A stretch of 58,613 nucleotides of DNA from Chara braunii (lineage: Eukaryota; Streptophyta; Charophyceae; Charales; Characeae). Position 1 is the stretch's first letter, and each line of letters begins with the position of its first letter. The position numbers were made by a program, and so were the translations under genes. Of the stretch, positions 8,945-18,430 are shown in pieces. Below the pieces are notes generated by a model. It saw nothing but the letters and a program-made list of their open reading frames with translations, was not told the origin of the DNA and searched no databases. The stretch covers positions 2,131,198-2,189,810 of the forward strand of contig BFEA01000212.1 in assembly GCA_003427395.1 (NCBI GenBank), in the 5' to 3' direction.

Positions 8945-11437
8945 ATGAAAGGTCAGCTAAGCATGACGTGGCCGGCCTGTGTGATTGAGGCAGGAGTTGC
9001 GGGATGTGTGTGGGCAAACCTCACCACGCCTGGCTCGTCTGGCTCTAGGGGCAGTGCTGCCCTGCAGTGCTCTGCGCTCTATTGCAGTAAAGGGAGATCG
9101 ATCAATGTCCATGGCAGTGGTTCAAGCGCACCTCTGTTTTTTGCCGAGGGAAGCTGCGGGAGTGGATTCCTCATCTCTCTCAACTTAAGAGGCGGCGATA
9201 GGTTCTCTTCTAAGCTTAGAGGTATGTACGTATTCTCATCGCCCGAGTCTGTACACACTACAGGTCTGTTTTCCTCTTTGAAGCTCAGGCATGGTGGACG
9301 CTCTGCTCTCAGAGTCTACCCCAAGAGGGAGGTTGCTTTCTCAACTGAAGAAAGCCTTCCATTTGCTCAGGCCCAGACCCCTATCTTGTTTGTCAGGAAG
9401 TTGAAACTTGCATGCTGTTCAAGTAGTGATTCTAATCACTGGGCAGCGCAGGGTGGGAGTGCGGAGTGTGGTACTGAGTCTGGGTCACCAGAGGGGACTG
9501 GTGACGACTTTCTTTCAAAAGATGTTTATGGTCAGACTGGCCATAAGACGGGAGAGACTGAGGAAGGTGGGAAGAAGAAACCAGATGCATCTGTAGAAAG
9601 TCCTTGTTCCTCTGCAGCGGAGGCAAGCACAGTGGGTGTTTGCGACAGAAATCTTTCCATCCGTGCAACAGGGGAAGGCACTGCTGTTGGTGGACAAGCA
9701 AGTGAAGCAGACGTTGGTTGCAGTGCACAGTTGGTAAGAGAAGCAAGCGTGATGACCTTATTGAGTGAAAGTAGAAAGATGAGAAGTGAGATAACAGTTG
9801 TCATGCTGGCAGAAGTTAAAAAGCTGCCTTTGGTGCAGGTTGCTGCTGTGTGCCTAAAAAGACTGCACAGTTGTGTCTCAGTTTGTTGGTGCCTGCGCTT
9901 GAGTCTGCTGGATTGGTATCTTCTGTCCGAGATGCTGCTTCCGTTTCTGTCAGCATTAGCCATCTGTGTTGTACTGGGTCTGTCTTTGGGAGCTTTGGGT
10001 GAGCTCGTTCAGGAAGTTATATCAGGTTTGCCAGTAGGTGCAGCTTTGGCTGCTGCTCTATTTCAAGGGCCCAGGTTTCTTGCACAGGCATTGCCAGCTG
10101 CAACTGCTGCCGGTGTTTTGTTTGGCCTTGGAAGGCTGAAGTCGGAGACTGAGTTGGTTCCTCTGCATGCAGCTGGGGTTGCCACGTGGCGGGTCCTTGT
10201 GGCTCCACTCGTGCTTGCATTAGCTTCGACTCTCCTCGCCTTGGCAACAAATGAGCTGCTTGTTCCACGTTGCAACAAGAGGGCGCGAGAGGTCATACGA
10301 AGCACGCTGATGGGATCTGGTATCTGTCAACTTTTGACTCAGAAGGATCTAGTTTACCGAGAGTTTGCACATAAGCTTGCCACTGATCCCTCTGCAGACC
10401 CTGTGCCTTCTGGAAGTGATGCTGCTGATGAAGACCCCAGAGGTGACAAGGCTGCTGGTCCTCGGAAGGATTTCGGTAGTCGCCCGTCAAAGTCTTCTCA
10501 AAGTGCTGCTGCTTATGAAGAGCCAGAAAATGACAAGGCTCCTGGTCTCCAGAGGGAGGTCAGTAATCGCCCGTCAATGCCCAAGCGAACTGAGTTCCTG
10601 AATCGAGTTTGGTACAGCCAGGGCTTTGAGAATGATGAGATGTCAAATACCCTTCTGCTGGAGATATCGCCTGATGGGGATCTGAAGGGAGTGGTGTCTG
10701 CTGAGGAGTGTATTTGGGACCTGAAACGAAGCACGTGCAAGATACGAGGAGGCATGGGCATTGCACTAAATGCAACGATGCCTCAGACGATGTGTGTGGA
10801 ATTGATGGAGATACCGCTGTTGAATCCTTTGGATGAGCCATCAGCACTTACTACTGCAGAAGACCTTGACTTTCTAACACGTAGTGACATTCTGACCTTC
10901 ATTAACAATCTTGAGGCAGAATCTAAAGCTTTAGAGTCTGCAGAAGGGCTCCAAAATTGTGGAGAGCAGATGGGGAAGGTGGAGAAGGCAATGAATGTGC
11001 AGGGGTCTGTTGATGCGCTGCTGTCAGAGGCAATGCTGCCTTGTGGCCTGCCTCAACAGCGGTGGGGGGTCCTGAGGAAAACTGCAGACTTTTTCAGCCC
11101 AAAGACAAGGGTCAAGATTGGATGTTCTCAGGAAGTGGCCAAGGCAAAATGTGTGCTGATACAGAGGGTTGCCTCTGCGCTGTCTTGTCTGGTGTATGGG
11201 CTGATAGGTGCAGTGTCGACACTAGCTGCCAACCAGCTTGGTCATAGAGCAAGTAGTCGGGCCATTCCGTTTGTTCTCTCTTTGTGTGCTCTAGCATTAT
11301 ACAACACCATGGTGATTGTGTTGATGTGTGCAGTCGAAGTTGGACTAGTTCACCCCACTGTTTGTGGTTGGTTGCCTTGCCTGTTTGGAATAGCCCTGGG
11401 TTGTTGTGTCTGGCTATTTGCAAGGCGATTTCAGTAG
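8945..11437 (+). CDS. LptF/LptG (YjgP/YjgQ) family permease, probably plastid-targeted
   Basis: In bacteria LptF/LptG form the membrane part of the ABC exporter that extracts lipopolysaccharide; homologues occur in cyanobacteria and plastids, where the cargo is unsettled. I chose ATG 8945 because the frame is closed by TGA at 8876 and has no earlier ATG, giving about 830 residues. The first 320 or so residues are serine-rich and poorly conserved, as expected for a transit peptide plus extension. Residues about 323-450 hold three membrane helices with DWYLLSEMLLPFL and the conserved GRLKSETELVPLHAAGV. A beta-jellyroll-like part follows (LLLEISPDGDLKGVVSAEE). Residues 737-830 form three more helices (AIPFVLSLCALALYN, GWLPCLFGIALG). 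The family is usually 350-400 residues; the excess is the N-terminus and acidic insertions, including a 29-residue duplication. No introns interrupt it. It is the only clear host gene here. Confidence 0.88.
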   Translation: MKGQLSMTWPACVIEAGVAGCVWANLTTPGSSGSRGSAALQCSALYCSKGRSINVHGSGSSAPLFFAEGSCGSGFLISLNLRGGDRFSSKLRGMYVFSSPESVHTTGLFSSLKLRHGGRSALRVYPKREVAFSTEESLPFAQAQTPILFVRKLKLACCSSSDSNHWAAQGGSAECGTESGSPEGTGDDFLSKDVYGQTGHKTGETEEGGKKKPDASVESPCSSAAEASTVGVCDRNLSIRATGEGTAVGGQASEADVGCSAQLVREASVMTLLSESRKMRSEITVVMLAEVKKLPLVQVAAVCLKRLHSCVSVCWCLRLSLLDWYLLSEMLLPFLSALAICVVLGLSLGALGELVQEVISGLPVGAALAAALFQGPRFLAQALPAATAAGVLFGLGRLKSETELVPLHAAGVATWRVLVAPLVLALASTLLALATNELLVPRCNKRAREVIRSTLMGSGICQLLTQKDLVYREFAHKLATDPSADPVPSGSDAADEDPRGDKAAGPRKDFGSRPSKSSQSAAAYEEPENDKAPGLQREVSNRPSMPKRTEFLNRVWYSQGFENDEMSNTLLLEISPDGDLKGVVSAEECIWDLKRSTCKIRGGMGIALNATMPQTMCVELMEIPLLNPLDEPSALTTAEDLDFLTRSDILTFINNLEAESKALESAEGLQNCGEQMGKVEKAMNVQGSVDALLSEAMLPCGLPQQRWGVLRKTADFFSPKTRVKIGCSQEVAKAKCVLIQRVASALSCLVYGLIGAVSTLAANQLGHRASSRAIPFVLSLCALALYNTMVIVLMCAVEVGLVHPTVCGWLPCLFGIALGCCVWLFARRFQ
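10424..10597 (+). repeat. 87-bp (29-codon) in-frame tandem duplication within the LptFG-like gene
   Basis: GACAAGGCT recurs at 10445 and 10532, and GTCGCCCGTCAA / ATCGCCCGTCAA recurs with the same 87-bp spacing. The encoded copies share the pattern ...DKA.G....F/VS/N-RPS. The duplication falls in the acidic linker between the first helix bundle and the jellyroll, and being a multiple of three it keeps the frame open. Confidence 0.8.
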
Positions 11438-11756
11438 TAGTGTCGCTTTCACCGTCTCATGTGCACGTTGTATATTGCCGTTGATGAGTGTCCATGCAGC
11501 CAGCCAAAGTATGTTGTTGTGGTATCTTCGTGGCGGAGGGAGGACTAGTGTGATGTAGAAGGGTCCAACAGCATGGCACTGTGTGGGTGGATTTGCATCC
11601 AGTTTCCTTTGGCTGCATTTAACCTATCGTCGTGGTCCTGTGAGTTTGTGGCTTTTGCATAGGTTTAGGGGCATCTCTCTCACGTTGTCATATGTTTATA
11701 CATAGCCACAGAACTGCCTGGTGAGCCATAGACAGACAGAAGGCAGAAAATGACAA
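11438..11756 (+). other. 3' flank of the LptFG-like gene, no gene seen
   Basis: There is no ORF of note and no AATAAA. It probably contains the 3' untranslated region. Confidence 0.5.
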
Positions 11757-12217
11757 GAAAGAAACAGGCTATGTATATACAAGAACGTGCAGTGGGAGAA
11801 GGGCATATATAGGGAGGGGATTATTTAGGGTTGAGCCTCCTGATGTAGGCACAGGGAAGGTCGTTCTCGACGTCCCTTAAAATTGGAACGATACAGAGAA
11901 CAAGAAAGAAACAGGCTATGTATATACAAGGACGTGCAGTGGGAAGCGAAGGTGCAAGAAGGGCATATATAAGGAAGGGATTATATAGGGTTGAGCCTCC
12001 TGATGTGGGCACAGGGAAGGTCGTTCTCGACATCCGTTAGAATTGGAACAATACAGAGAACAAGAAAGAAACAGGCTATGTATATACAAGGACGTGCAGT
12101 GGGAAGCGAACGTGCAAGAAGGGCATATATAGGGCAGGGATTATTTAGGGTTGAGCCTCCTGATGTAGGCACAGGGAAGGTCATTCTCGACGTCCCTTAG
12201 AATTGGAACGATACAGC
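11757..12217. repeat. Three-copy tandem repeat, 147-160 bp units
   Basis: Units start at 11757, 11904 and 12064 with GAAAGAAACAGGCTATG and end with ATTGGAAC(G/A)ATACAG. Unit 1 is 13 bp shorter (it lacks AAGCGAAGGTGCA). Each unit contains GGGCATATATA and GAGCCTCCTGATGT. Small minus-strand ORFs in each unit merely reflect the repeat. Confidence 0.9.
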
Positions 12218-12809
12218 ATGGCCCCTGCGCGAAAAGAAGAAAAAAAAGAAATGGGAGGGAAGGACAAGAACTGGTAGTCACAGAGAACTGTCTAGTGAAG
12301 GATAGGCAGAAAGGGAGAAATTAGCAGGAAACTGGGGGCTGTGACAGACTGTTTCGGCAGAGTTTTCACACAGAATTATCAGAAAGCTGAACCCTCAACA
12401 GTTCGCGTAGTCCCCTAACCGACGCCACTATACGTGATAAGCCACCTTGATGCCAGCACCCACACCAGACTGTCAGCACAAACCCCATCATAACCCAGCA
12501 AAATCCCCACCTTCACCCAAGCCGGTGTTGGCCGGCAATTTCCCCAATACCGTTACGGTGAGGTGGGGACCAACCACTGCCCTTGAGGGTACCAGCCGCA
12601 AAGAAGCAGACTAATCACTCGCCCATACCAGATACAAAGACTCTAAAGATTGCAGGTTCACAGCCCGTCGGCAACCCACGACTTTAACAGCCGGAAACTT
12701 CAGAAAGTACATGCCAGACACCACTGGGATTAGAGGCAGGGCATATGCATATCAAATTAAAACAAAAAATCAACCATACTGAAACCTTTCTTTTGCATTT
12801 TTGCTGTGC
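12218..12809. other. Non-coding stretch before the LINE
   Basis: No coding signal was recognised. The sequence just before 12810 is the left flank of a LINE insertion and continues at 15498 on the other side. Confidence 0.5.
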
Positions 12810-12825
12810 AGTTTCTTCATTCTTT
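12810..12825. repeat. Left target-site duplication of the LINE
   Basis: AGTTTCTTCATTCTTT here is repeated perfectly at 15498-15513. The two copies flank the poly(T) end and the truncated 5' end of a minus-strand LINE, which is the signature of target-primed reverse transcription. Confidence 0.85.
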
Positions 12826-13403
12826 TTTTTTTTTTTTTTTTTTTTAAAAAAAAACAGGGCCTTATGGTCCTGGCTCCTTCTATTCTGGGGAGCGTCAGTC
12901 CGGTTCCTATTCCACCGGCTAGTCGAAATATACATTACATCAGGAACACTCACACACGCTTCCTTCCGTCAGGCCGAAGGATCCCTGAACAGCATTGATT
13001 GCTCCACCGCGGTGGAGGATTGACTGTCAGCTAGCCCTATCCCTCTCTTTCCTCTCGGACCTGGAGTCCAGGTCTGCCAGATAGCGCCATTGTCCCTAGA
13101 AAGAGCTCATCCGTTATCCTTGCCGGTCTGTTTCATCCCCACACACCTCCCTGCCCCTTTGGAAGATCTACGATAAAACCCTAAACCCTGAACCCCTCGC
13201 CTGTGCGCCCAACCTCCAATAGTCGATCTTGGACATTGGCAGGCATTGATTTACTTCAGGCCCCCTGCGATAAAGCCTTCCTTTGTAACCCGCGTTCATG
13301 CTCCCGTATTTTCACCTACTCTAACTTGTCCTTCTCTCTCCCATGTTTCCTCTTTGTTCGTACCCCCTGGGCCCCTGAGGGGCCGCTTACATTCGATTGA
13401 GGC

Positions 13404-14264
13404 CTAGGATGCNAATATGCCCTCAGACGTTGCCTGCTGGTGAAAGCCTCTTTCTGGTACTGAATTGTGCCACTCCTTCCAGCATACTCGGTCCTCTCGC
13501 AATTCTGCAATCTTGCCATTTATCAGCCAATTCCTGTAGAATCTCTGCCTCTCCTTCTTTCGCTGCTCTTCGTCTTCTGTCCAAACTTGTTTGGTCTTCC
13601 GCCATCTGCAGAGGATCTCAGCTTGTATCAATGTTCTGGTTTCTATCCACACCTTCTCCCGTGGGTTAGACCGCCCCTCAATTGTCCTGCTGCATCTCTC
13701 TTTCCATATGACCCATAGGGTCACTTTCCTGATGAGTTCAAACCAGATCCTTTCTGCCTTTTGCGCCTGATCAGGGATGTTAGTCAAGAGGAGAAGTTGA
13801 ATGGGTTGCTCGGGGAAGGGAGATGTNAAGAGGGAGTCCNAGAGTGATGAAGCTCTCNCCCAGTATTCAGTAGCCTCTTTACAAAGCACTAGGCAGTGAA
13901 CTATATCTTCTACAGCGCCTTCGGTGCAGACTGTACATAACTCCGAGCTGTTGNGGTCTGCGGCTTTCTGCCTACTGTGTAGCCATTGGTTCACCGGTAG
14001 GGCTGCGTACGCAATCAGCCACTGCAAACTTCTAATCTTGATTGGTCTGATGCGTTTGAATTTTTCCAAGTGGATTCGTGTGATTTTGTCTGCTTCCTGC
14101 CTGACGAGGTTCCACCATCTGTTTTTGATAAATAGGGTCCGGATTTTTGGTCTTAGAGACAGTCTGTACCCAAGTTTGACTGTGTAATCCTGGATTGGAA
14201 TTTTGGTCTTAATGTTGCTGGTCCTATTTGGCGTCCACGCCCATTCCACTGGATCGAACTCCAA
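13404..14264 (-). pseudogene. LINE ORF2 C-terminus with zf-RVT zinc-binding domain
   Basis: This 286-codon frame is the C-terminal part of a LINE polyprotein. The zf-RVT-like domain is visible as SLQWLIAYAALPVNQWLHSR, then CTVCTEGAVEDIVHC and a final cysteine (LC), the usual C-X2-C-X(n)-H-C-X3-C arrangement. After it come helices rich in W, R and K typical of this region (IWFELIRKVTLWVIWKERC). Some residues are undetermined because of N bases. It is followed upstream by another frame of the same protein. Confidence 0.8.
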
Positions 14265-14298
14265 GCTACGCCCATTCCGCTGGATCGAACTCCAAGCT
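14237..14298. repeat. 31-bp tandem duplication inside the LINE
   Basis: Two copies starting ACGCCCATTCC and ending CTCCAAGCT differ at one base. The duplication lies near the junction between the RT and zinc-binding parts and contributes to the broken frame. Confidence 0.85.
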
Positions 14299-14624
14299 AC
14301 GGATTGTAGTGTCAGGTCTGAAGACTGACTTTGGCCATGCCCCTAGGACCCTTACTTTCCGGAGGAGGAAGGATTATAAGACTGACGACTCTACATCTCA
14401 GTTCAAGATAGTTGGCGCACCAGTATTGGTGAGGGAAATCGGGAAAGAGAGGAAAGTGGCCCTAGTGTGTGAGCCTTGCTCAAATGGGAGAATTGAAAGG
14501 CTCTAGAGGGGGTTACGTCTTGAATCATAAGTCCCCACTCACCCGGTCTCCACGATTCGTCTTTTATCAGGATATCTTTACATTCCTGTGGGATACAGCT
14601 AGGTATATACTGGAGATTGGTCCC

Positions 14625-15471
14625 TCATCTGTGGCATCCTTTCAGTCGGGAGCTGACTTCTTGTTCCGTTATCCAGCCCTTTCTATCCTCCTTCCATAAG
14701 TGGTCAACTTTCCAGATACCGTTCTTGATCCAGGACAACCACCTCTGTTCTAGGAAGAGTGGGTTGTCCGCCTCGTTTGTTATCCATTCATTCCCGAAGA
14801 GCGGTTGCCTTAGTACTTCATCCTTGGATTTGGGTCTGTTTATCTTATGGGGAAATATTTTCCTCCAGGATCGGGGTAGTGCCGGCCAGTAAGGCATGGG
14901 CGGTCGACAGTCCTCGAGTCTGTTATTCCTCGTTCGATTCCTACGTCCTGTGGTTATCACCCATTCTTTATTCATTACCCAAAACAGACCTGACATATTG
15001 TTCGGGGAGGGAACTGGGGCCACGGATCTGATACTATCCAGCACCAGATTATTGCAGGCGCTGTCCGGCTTCATTAGCAGTTTGATGATCCATTTGACTT
15101 GCAGGGCTTTCGTTTCTGTTCCGGGGTCAATAATTCCTAGGCCTCCGTTTCGTGGCCTTCTTGTAACATAGTGCCAGGCGATTTTATATATGCCCTTGTC
15201 CTTGTTGGGGTCTCCTGTCCATAGATAAAACCTAGCTCTTTGGTTCAGCTCCTTAACCGAGCTGTCCGTGACTGTCCAAATGGAGGCTATGTACCACATC
15301 ATTGAACAGACCACGCGCTCGACCAATAAGGGACGTGAAGGCATTGCCCCACCTGCCGATTTTATTGATCTGTTTGGCCAGCATGGATGGGCCCATTTGG
15401 GGAGCCAGTCCTTCCTTCGTCATTAGTATGCCCAGATAGCGGGTGGGTGTGTCCGGCGTTTGCCATGTCAT
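14625..15471 (-). pseudogene. LINE reverse transcriptase C-terminal part
   Basis: Two adjacent frames (15471-15253, then 15344-14625) read TRYLGILMTKEG, then LVERVVCSMMWYIASIW and GGLGIIDPGTETKALQVKWI. These are the conserved post-palm (thumb) features of plant-type LINE RTs. The catalytic F/YADD block would lie upstream and is missing because of the 5' truncation. A 31-bp tandem duplication at 14237-14298 and frameshifts separate this part from the zinc-binding part. Confidence 0.8.
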
Positions 15472-15497
15472 AGCCGCCTCGTCGCCATGGAGTGAAA

Positions 15498-15513
15498 AGT
15501 TTCTTCATTCTTT
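15498..15513. repeat. Right target-site duplication of the LINE
   Basis: This is the perfect second copy of AGTTTCTTCATTCTTT seen at 12810-12825. Confidence 0.85.
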
Positions 15514-15531
15514 CCTTTGGCTTTTTTCACA

Positions 15532-15801
15532 GTTTCTGCTTTTGGCTCCCCATCTACTGTGCCTCTCCTGTGGGAAGGGCAAGAAAAGACTCTGGAGTTG
15601 TTCACGAGCTTTGACAAACTGGCTTGGGCTTATACGAAAAATGGATTGCTACAAGGATTTCTTAAACCACCACCACCTCCGAGCATGTTTTTGCCTAACC
15701 TGAATTTCAGTGCTGAGTTCTGCCAAGCCTGGGTCCCAGAAGTATTTTCTTTTCTACTCTCACGAAAACTGATTGCGATAATTTGCAAAATACCCCCGTA
15801 A
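15532..15801 (+). other. Possible host exon fragment beside the LINE
   Basis: A strong 3' splice-site look-alike (CTTTTTTCACAG, ending at 15531) precedes an open frame with protein-like composition (LLWEGQEKTLELFTSF, NGLLQGFLKPPPPP). I do not recognise the family. The frame runs into the foldback element at 15777. It could be an exon of an unidentified gene whose intron took the LINE, or chance. No donor site or upstream exon was identified. Confidence 0.2.
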
Positions 15802-16145
15802 GTTGAGATGTATGCCAAAACGCCCCTGGAAGATGTGGGTACAGCGGATTGCCCCTCTGACGAACAAGAATTTTTGTGAAATACCCCTGGCATCGCATCT
15901 TTGCCATATACACCTATTGGGTGCTGTCCAACTTTGCAAATTGCCCCAGTACTTGCCATCTTTTCCTAGGCATGATTGCAAAAGGGCAAGGGCCAAAAGG
16001 GGAGGTCCAGATTGCAAATTTGCAACCTTCCTGACTGGGGCATAACACAAAGATTTCGGTGCAAAAGGGCGATCCGCTCTACCCACATCTTTCAGGGGCA
16101 ATTTGGCATGTATCTCAACTTTATGGGGGTAGTTTGCAAATTATC
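15777..16145. mobile_element. Foldback / MITE-like element with long inverted repeats (369 bp)
   Basis: The left end begins GATAATTTGCAAAATACCCC; the right end, read on the other strand, begins GATAATTTGCAAACTACCCC. The match continues through GTTGAGAT, ATGCCAAA, GCCCCTG and AGATGTGGGTA for about 80 bp, and weaker similarity continues inward. The middle holds further GCAAATT(T/G)GC and CCCC motifs. There is no ORF, so it would be a non-autonomous element. No clear target duplication was found. Confidence 0.8.
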
Positions 16146-17381
16146 CCATAGGTAATATGAAGTGAGTGTGTGGCAACTGTATACGATGTGATACTGCTTA
16201 GTGTAGAAGGAAAGCAAAACGTTTGGAATTGTGATTTTTCTTCAGCTGCTTCCACGATGAGCATATCCGTTCGCTTGGAATCTGAAGATGGCAAAACGAA
16301 ACTGCCTGAAAAGTTGTAGATCACTCCTAAGCATATACCAGTGTATTGAGCAAGAAAGAGAAAAAAGGTTCAACATGAGGGAACAAAATACCCTGTAGCA
16401 CACAACTACGTACTGAGCAAGAAAGAGAAAACGAAGTATGGAATGAAAATAACACAGAAAGATAACGCCTGAGTCTTCAACTTTCACTTATTATAACAAT
16501 CGCCATTTTGCGGCCTGTGACCAGCAGGCAATCTGGGCCCTGCGTTTGCATGCTGCACGATGATCCAGATTGGCTGCTGGCTGTTTTCATTCTCATCGAC
16601 TCGCAATCTGGACCGTTGCCAGCGTTGTACCGCACGGTCCACCAGAATGCGTGTTGATTGCTTTGGAGACTATCGCACTGAGTGGTACCATTGGGCCGGG
16701 AGGCCCTGGCCCGGTAGTACTGCATGCGGCACTCCCCAGGTCAAATTTTGGCTGGTGCACAGTAGTACCGCCTGTGCACTCAAGCTAGTACTGCCCTCAG
16801 CACTCGCCATGCCGTTTTTAGGCCTGTACATGCATATGCAGGGGGCCTGTGCTATGTCTGGATTTCACGGGGTAGCACCAGAAGGAAATGGTGCCCCTCC
16901 ATGCTTGACTTCGACTCTGAAACTGTACTTGGCTACGCTTGACTTAGAAGCCTCAATGCTTGAATTCCACTTTGAAACTCGACTCAACTTGGCTACGCTC
17001 GACTTCAATGGTACTCTACGTAACTTTGACTTTGCTTTTCTACTCTGCTATGTTTAACATTGATTTCACTACTCTACTCCACTACTCGATTTACTACGAC
17101 TTTGACTTCACTATACTACGCTTGACTTGAACTTCACTACTATGCTGTACTACGAGGTTGAGCTGTGCATCTTCGTGGTTGAATGCTGATCGGGCTCTGC
17201 ACCGTGAAGTTTGGAAGCTCGGGCTCAGGTCGTGCATTGAATGGAGGCTTTCAAATGACTGCACTACCATGACCGAATGTGAGTGAATTCTCCATTTTTG
17301 GTCAATTTCCATCGATTTTCTGCTTCTTTGATTTCTATACTCTCTCTCTTGATCACCTGTTCGCTCAAAGTGGAAAAGCCG
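16146..17381. other. Non-coding stretch, no gene supported
   Basis: A 165-codon open frame (16560-17057) has no recognisable domain and an irregular composition. Around 16900-17150 short TTGACTT / CTACGCT motifs recur irregularly. I see no gene. Confidence 0.4.
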
Positions 17382-17433
17382 ACACACACAGACACACAGG
17401 CACACACACAACACACACACACACACACACACN

Positions 17434-17502
<69 letters not shown>
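17382..17502. repeat. (CA)n microsatellite
   Basis: About 120 bp of nearly pure CA dinucleotides with one N at 17433. Long frames across it are artefacts. Confidence 0.95.
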
Positions 17503-17505
<3 letters not shown>

Positions 17506-17699
17506 CTATGCTACTACACGCTACTGGACTAGAGTGCTCTACAACACTCTGCTATGACTTCTAAACGACTCTCTTCCGTAGTCTCTTTTATTCCTGTGCT
17601 CAAGGGATTACCATTTTTTTAACCACCACCATACCCGCCACCAAAAAAATGGCATTCCGGTGAGTTTCGAGTGGGTCTTGAGGGGGGCGGCTGACCGGG

Positions 17700-18420
17700 A
17701 GGCGCAGGTGGGTCCAGTCCCGCAATTTTCACTCGCCAACTTTGGCGATTTTTTGTGCTCAGAAAAATAAGGGGAAAAATCTTAAAAATTGAGATCCTGT
17801 AGATTAGGTTGTGTGCGTCCAGTCCCGCAATTTTCACTTGCCAACTTTGGCGATTTTTCGAGCTCAGGAAAAGAAGGGAAAAAATCTGAAAATTTGAAAT
17901 CCTGTAGATTAGGTCGTGATCTTTACGGGGAAAATATCAGAAAAATAAAACAAGTCTTTTAGCCCGTGAAATAAATGCCGTGCAAATTCGCCACATTTTT
18001 CATTTTTGCCACTCCAACGAGTGGGCCAAAGGAAAAGTACCCTAACTTCTGTGATTTTTGCGCTCAGAATAATTCCTTAAAAACTCCGAAAATTGAAAAT
18101 GCAAGAGTTTGTAGGTTTGGTTGTGATCTTTCCACACAAAAAATATTTTAATTATAAAAAAAAATTAGTCGGTGAAATAAATGCCGTGTCGATTTGTCTC
18201 ATTCTTGATTTTTGCCACTCGACTACTTGTGGGCCAACGGGAAACGTACCCCAATTTCAGCGATTTTTCACGCGCAGAAGATTTTTAAAAAAAATCTAAA
18301 AATTGGAGGGTTCATACATTTGGTCGTAATCTTTTCGGGAAAAATATTTAAAAAACTAAAAAATATTGCTTTCACCACGGAATAAGTGGTGGTGGCAATT
18401 CGTCGGGTTTTTCATTTTTG
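17700..18420. repeat. Diverged AT-rich tandem repeat, about 205-bp period
   Basis: The landmark TTAGGT(C/T)GTGATCTTT or its variants recurs near 17910, 18116 and 18320. Between the landmarks recur GTGAAATAAATGCCGTG, TTTTTGCCACTC and a GGGCCAA(A/C)GG...GTACCC block. The first part holds two closer copies (17711 and 17816) of a GTCCAGTCCCGCAATTTTCA unit. Copies are strongly diverged, so the array is old. A related segment lies inverted at 23288-23395. Confidence 0.7.
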
Positions 18421-18430
18421 GGCCTCTGCC

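Larger units (their letters stand above)
12826..15497 (-). mobile_element. 5'-truncated LINE (non-LTR retrotransposon), 2.67 kb
   Basis: The element lies on the minus strand. Its poly(A) tail appears as a T run from 12826, followed by an A run, and its 3' untranslated part reaches to about 13400. Coding remnants follow: the C-terminal zinc-binding domain, then the end of reverse transcriptase. It stops abruptly at 15497 inside RT, so it is 5'-truncated, as most LINE copies are. A perfect 16-bp direct repeat flanks it. Several N positions and frameshifts are present. Confidence 0.85.

Noticed and set aside
8251-8946. Minus-strand ORFs of 60-105 codons upstream of the LptFG-like gene
   Set aside because: Antisense to the promoter region with no family features.
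9432-11423. Antisense ORFs across the LptFG-like gene
   Set aside because: Shadows of the real 830-residue plus-strand frame.
16560-17057. 165-codon plus-strand ORF
   Set aside because: No recognisable domain, odd composition with recurring short DNA motifs, and no splice or promoter context.
17094-17564. Cys/Val and His/Thr-rich frames
   Set aside because: They are translations of the (CA)n microsatellite.
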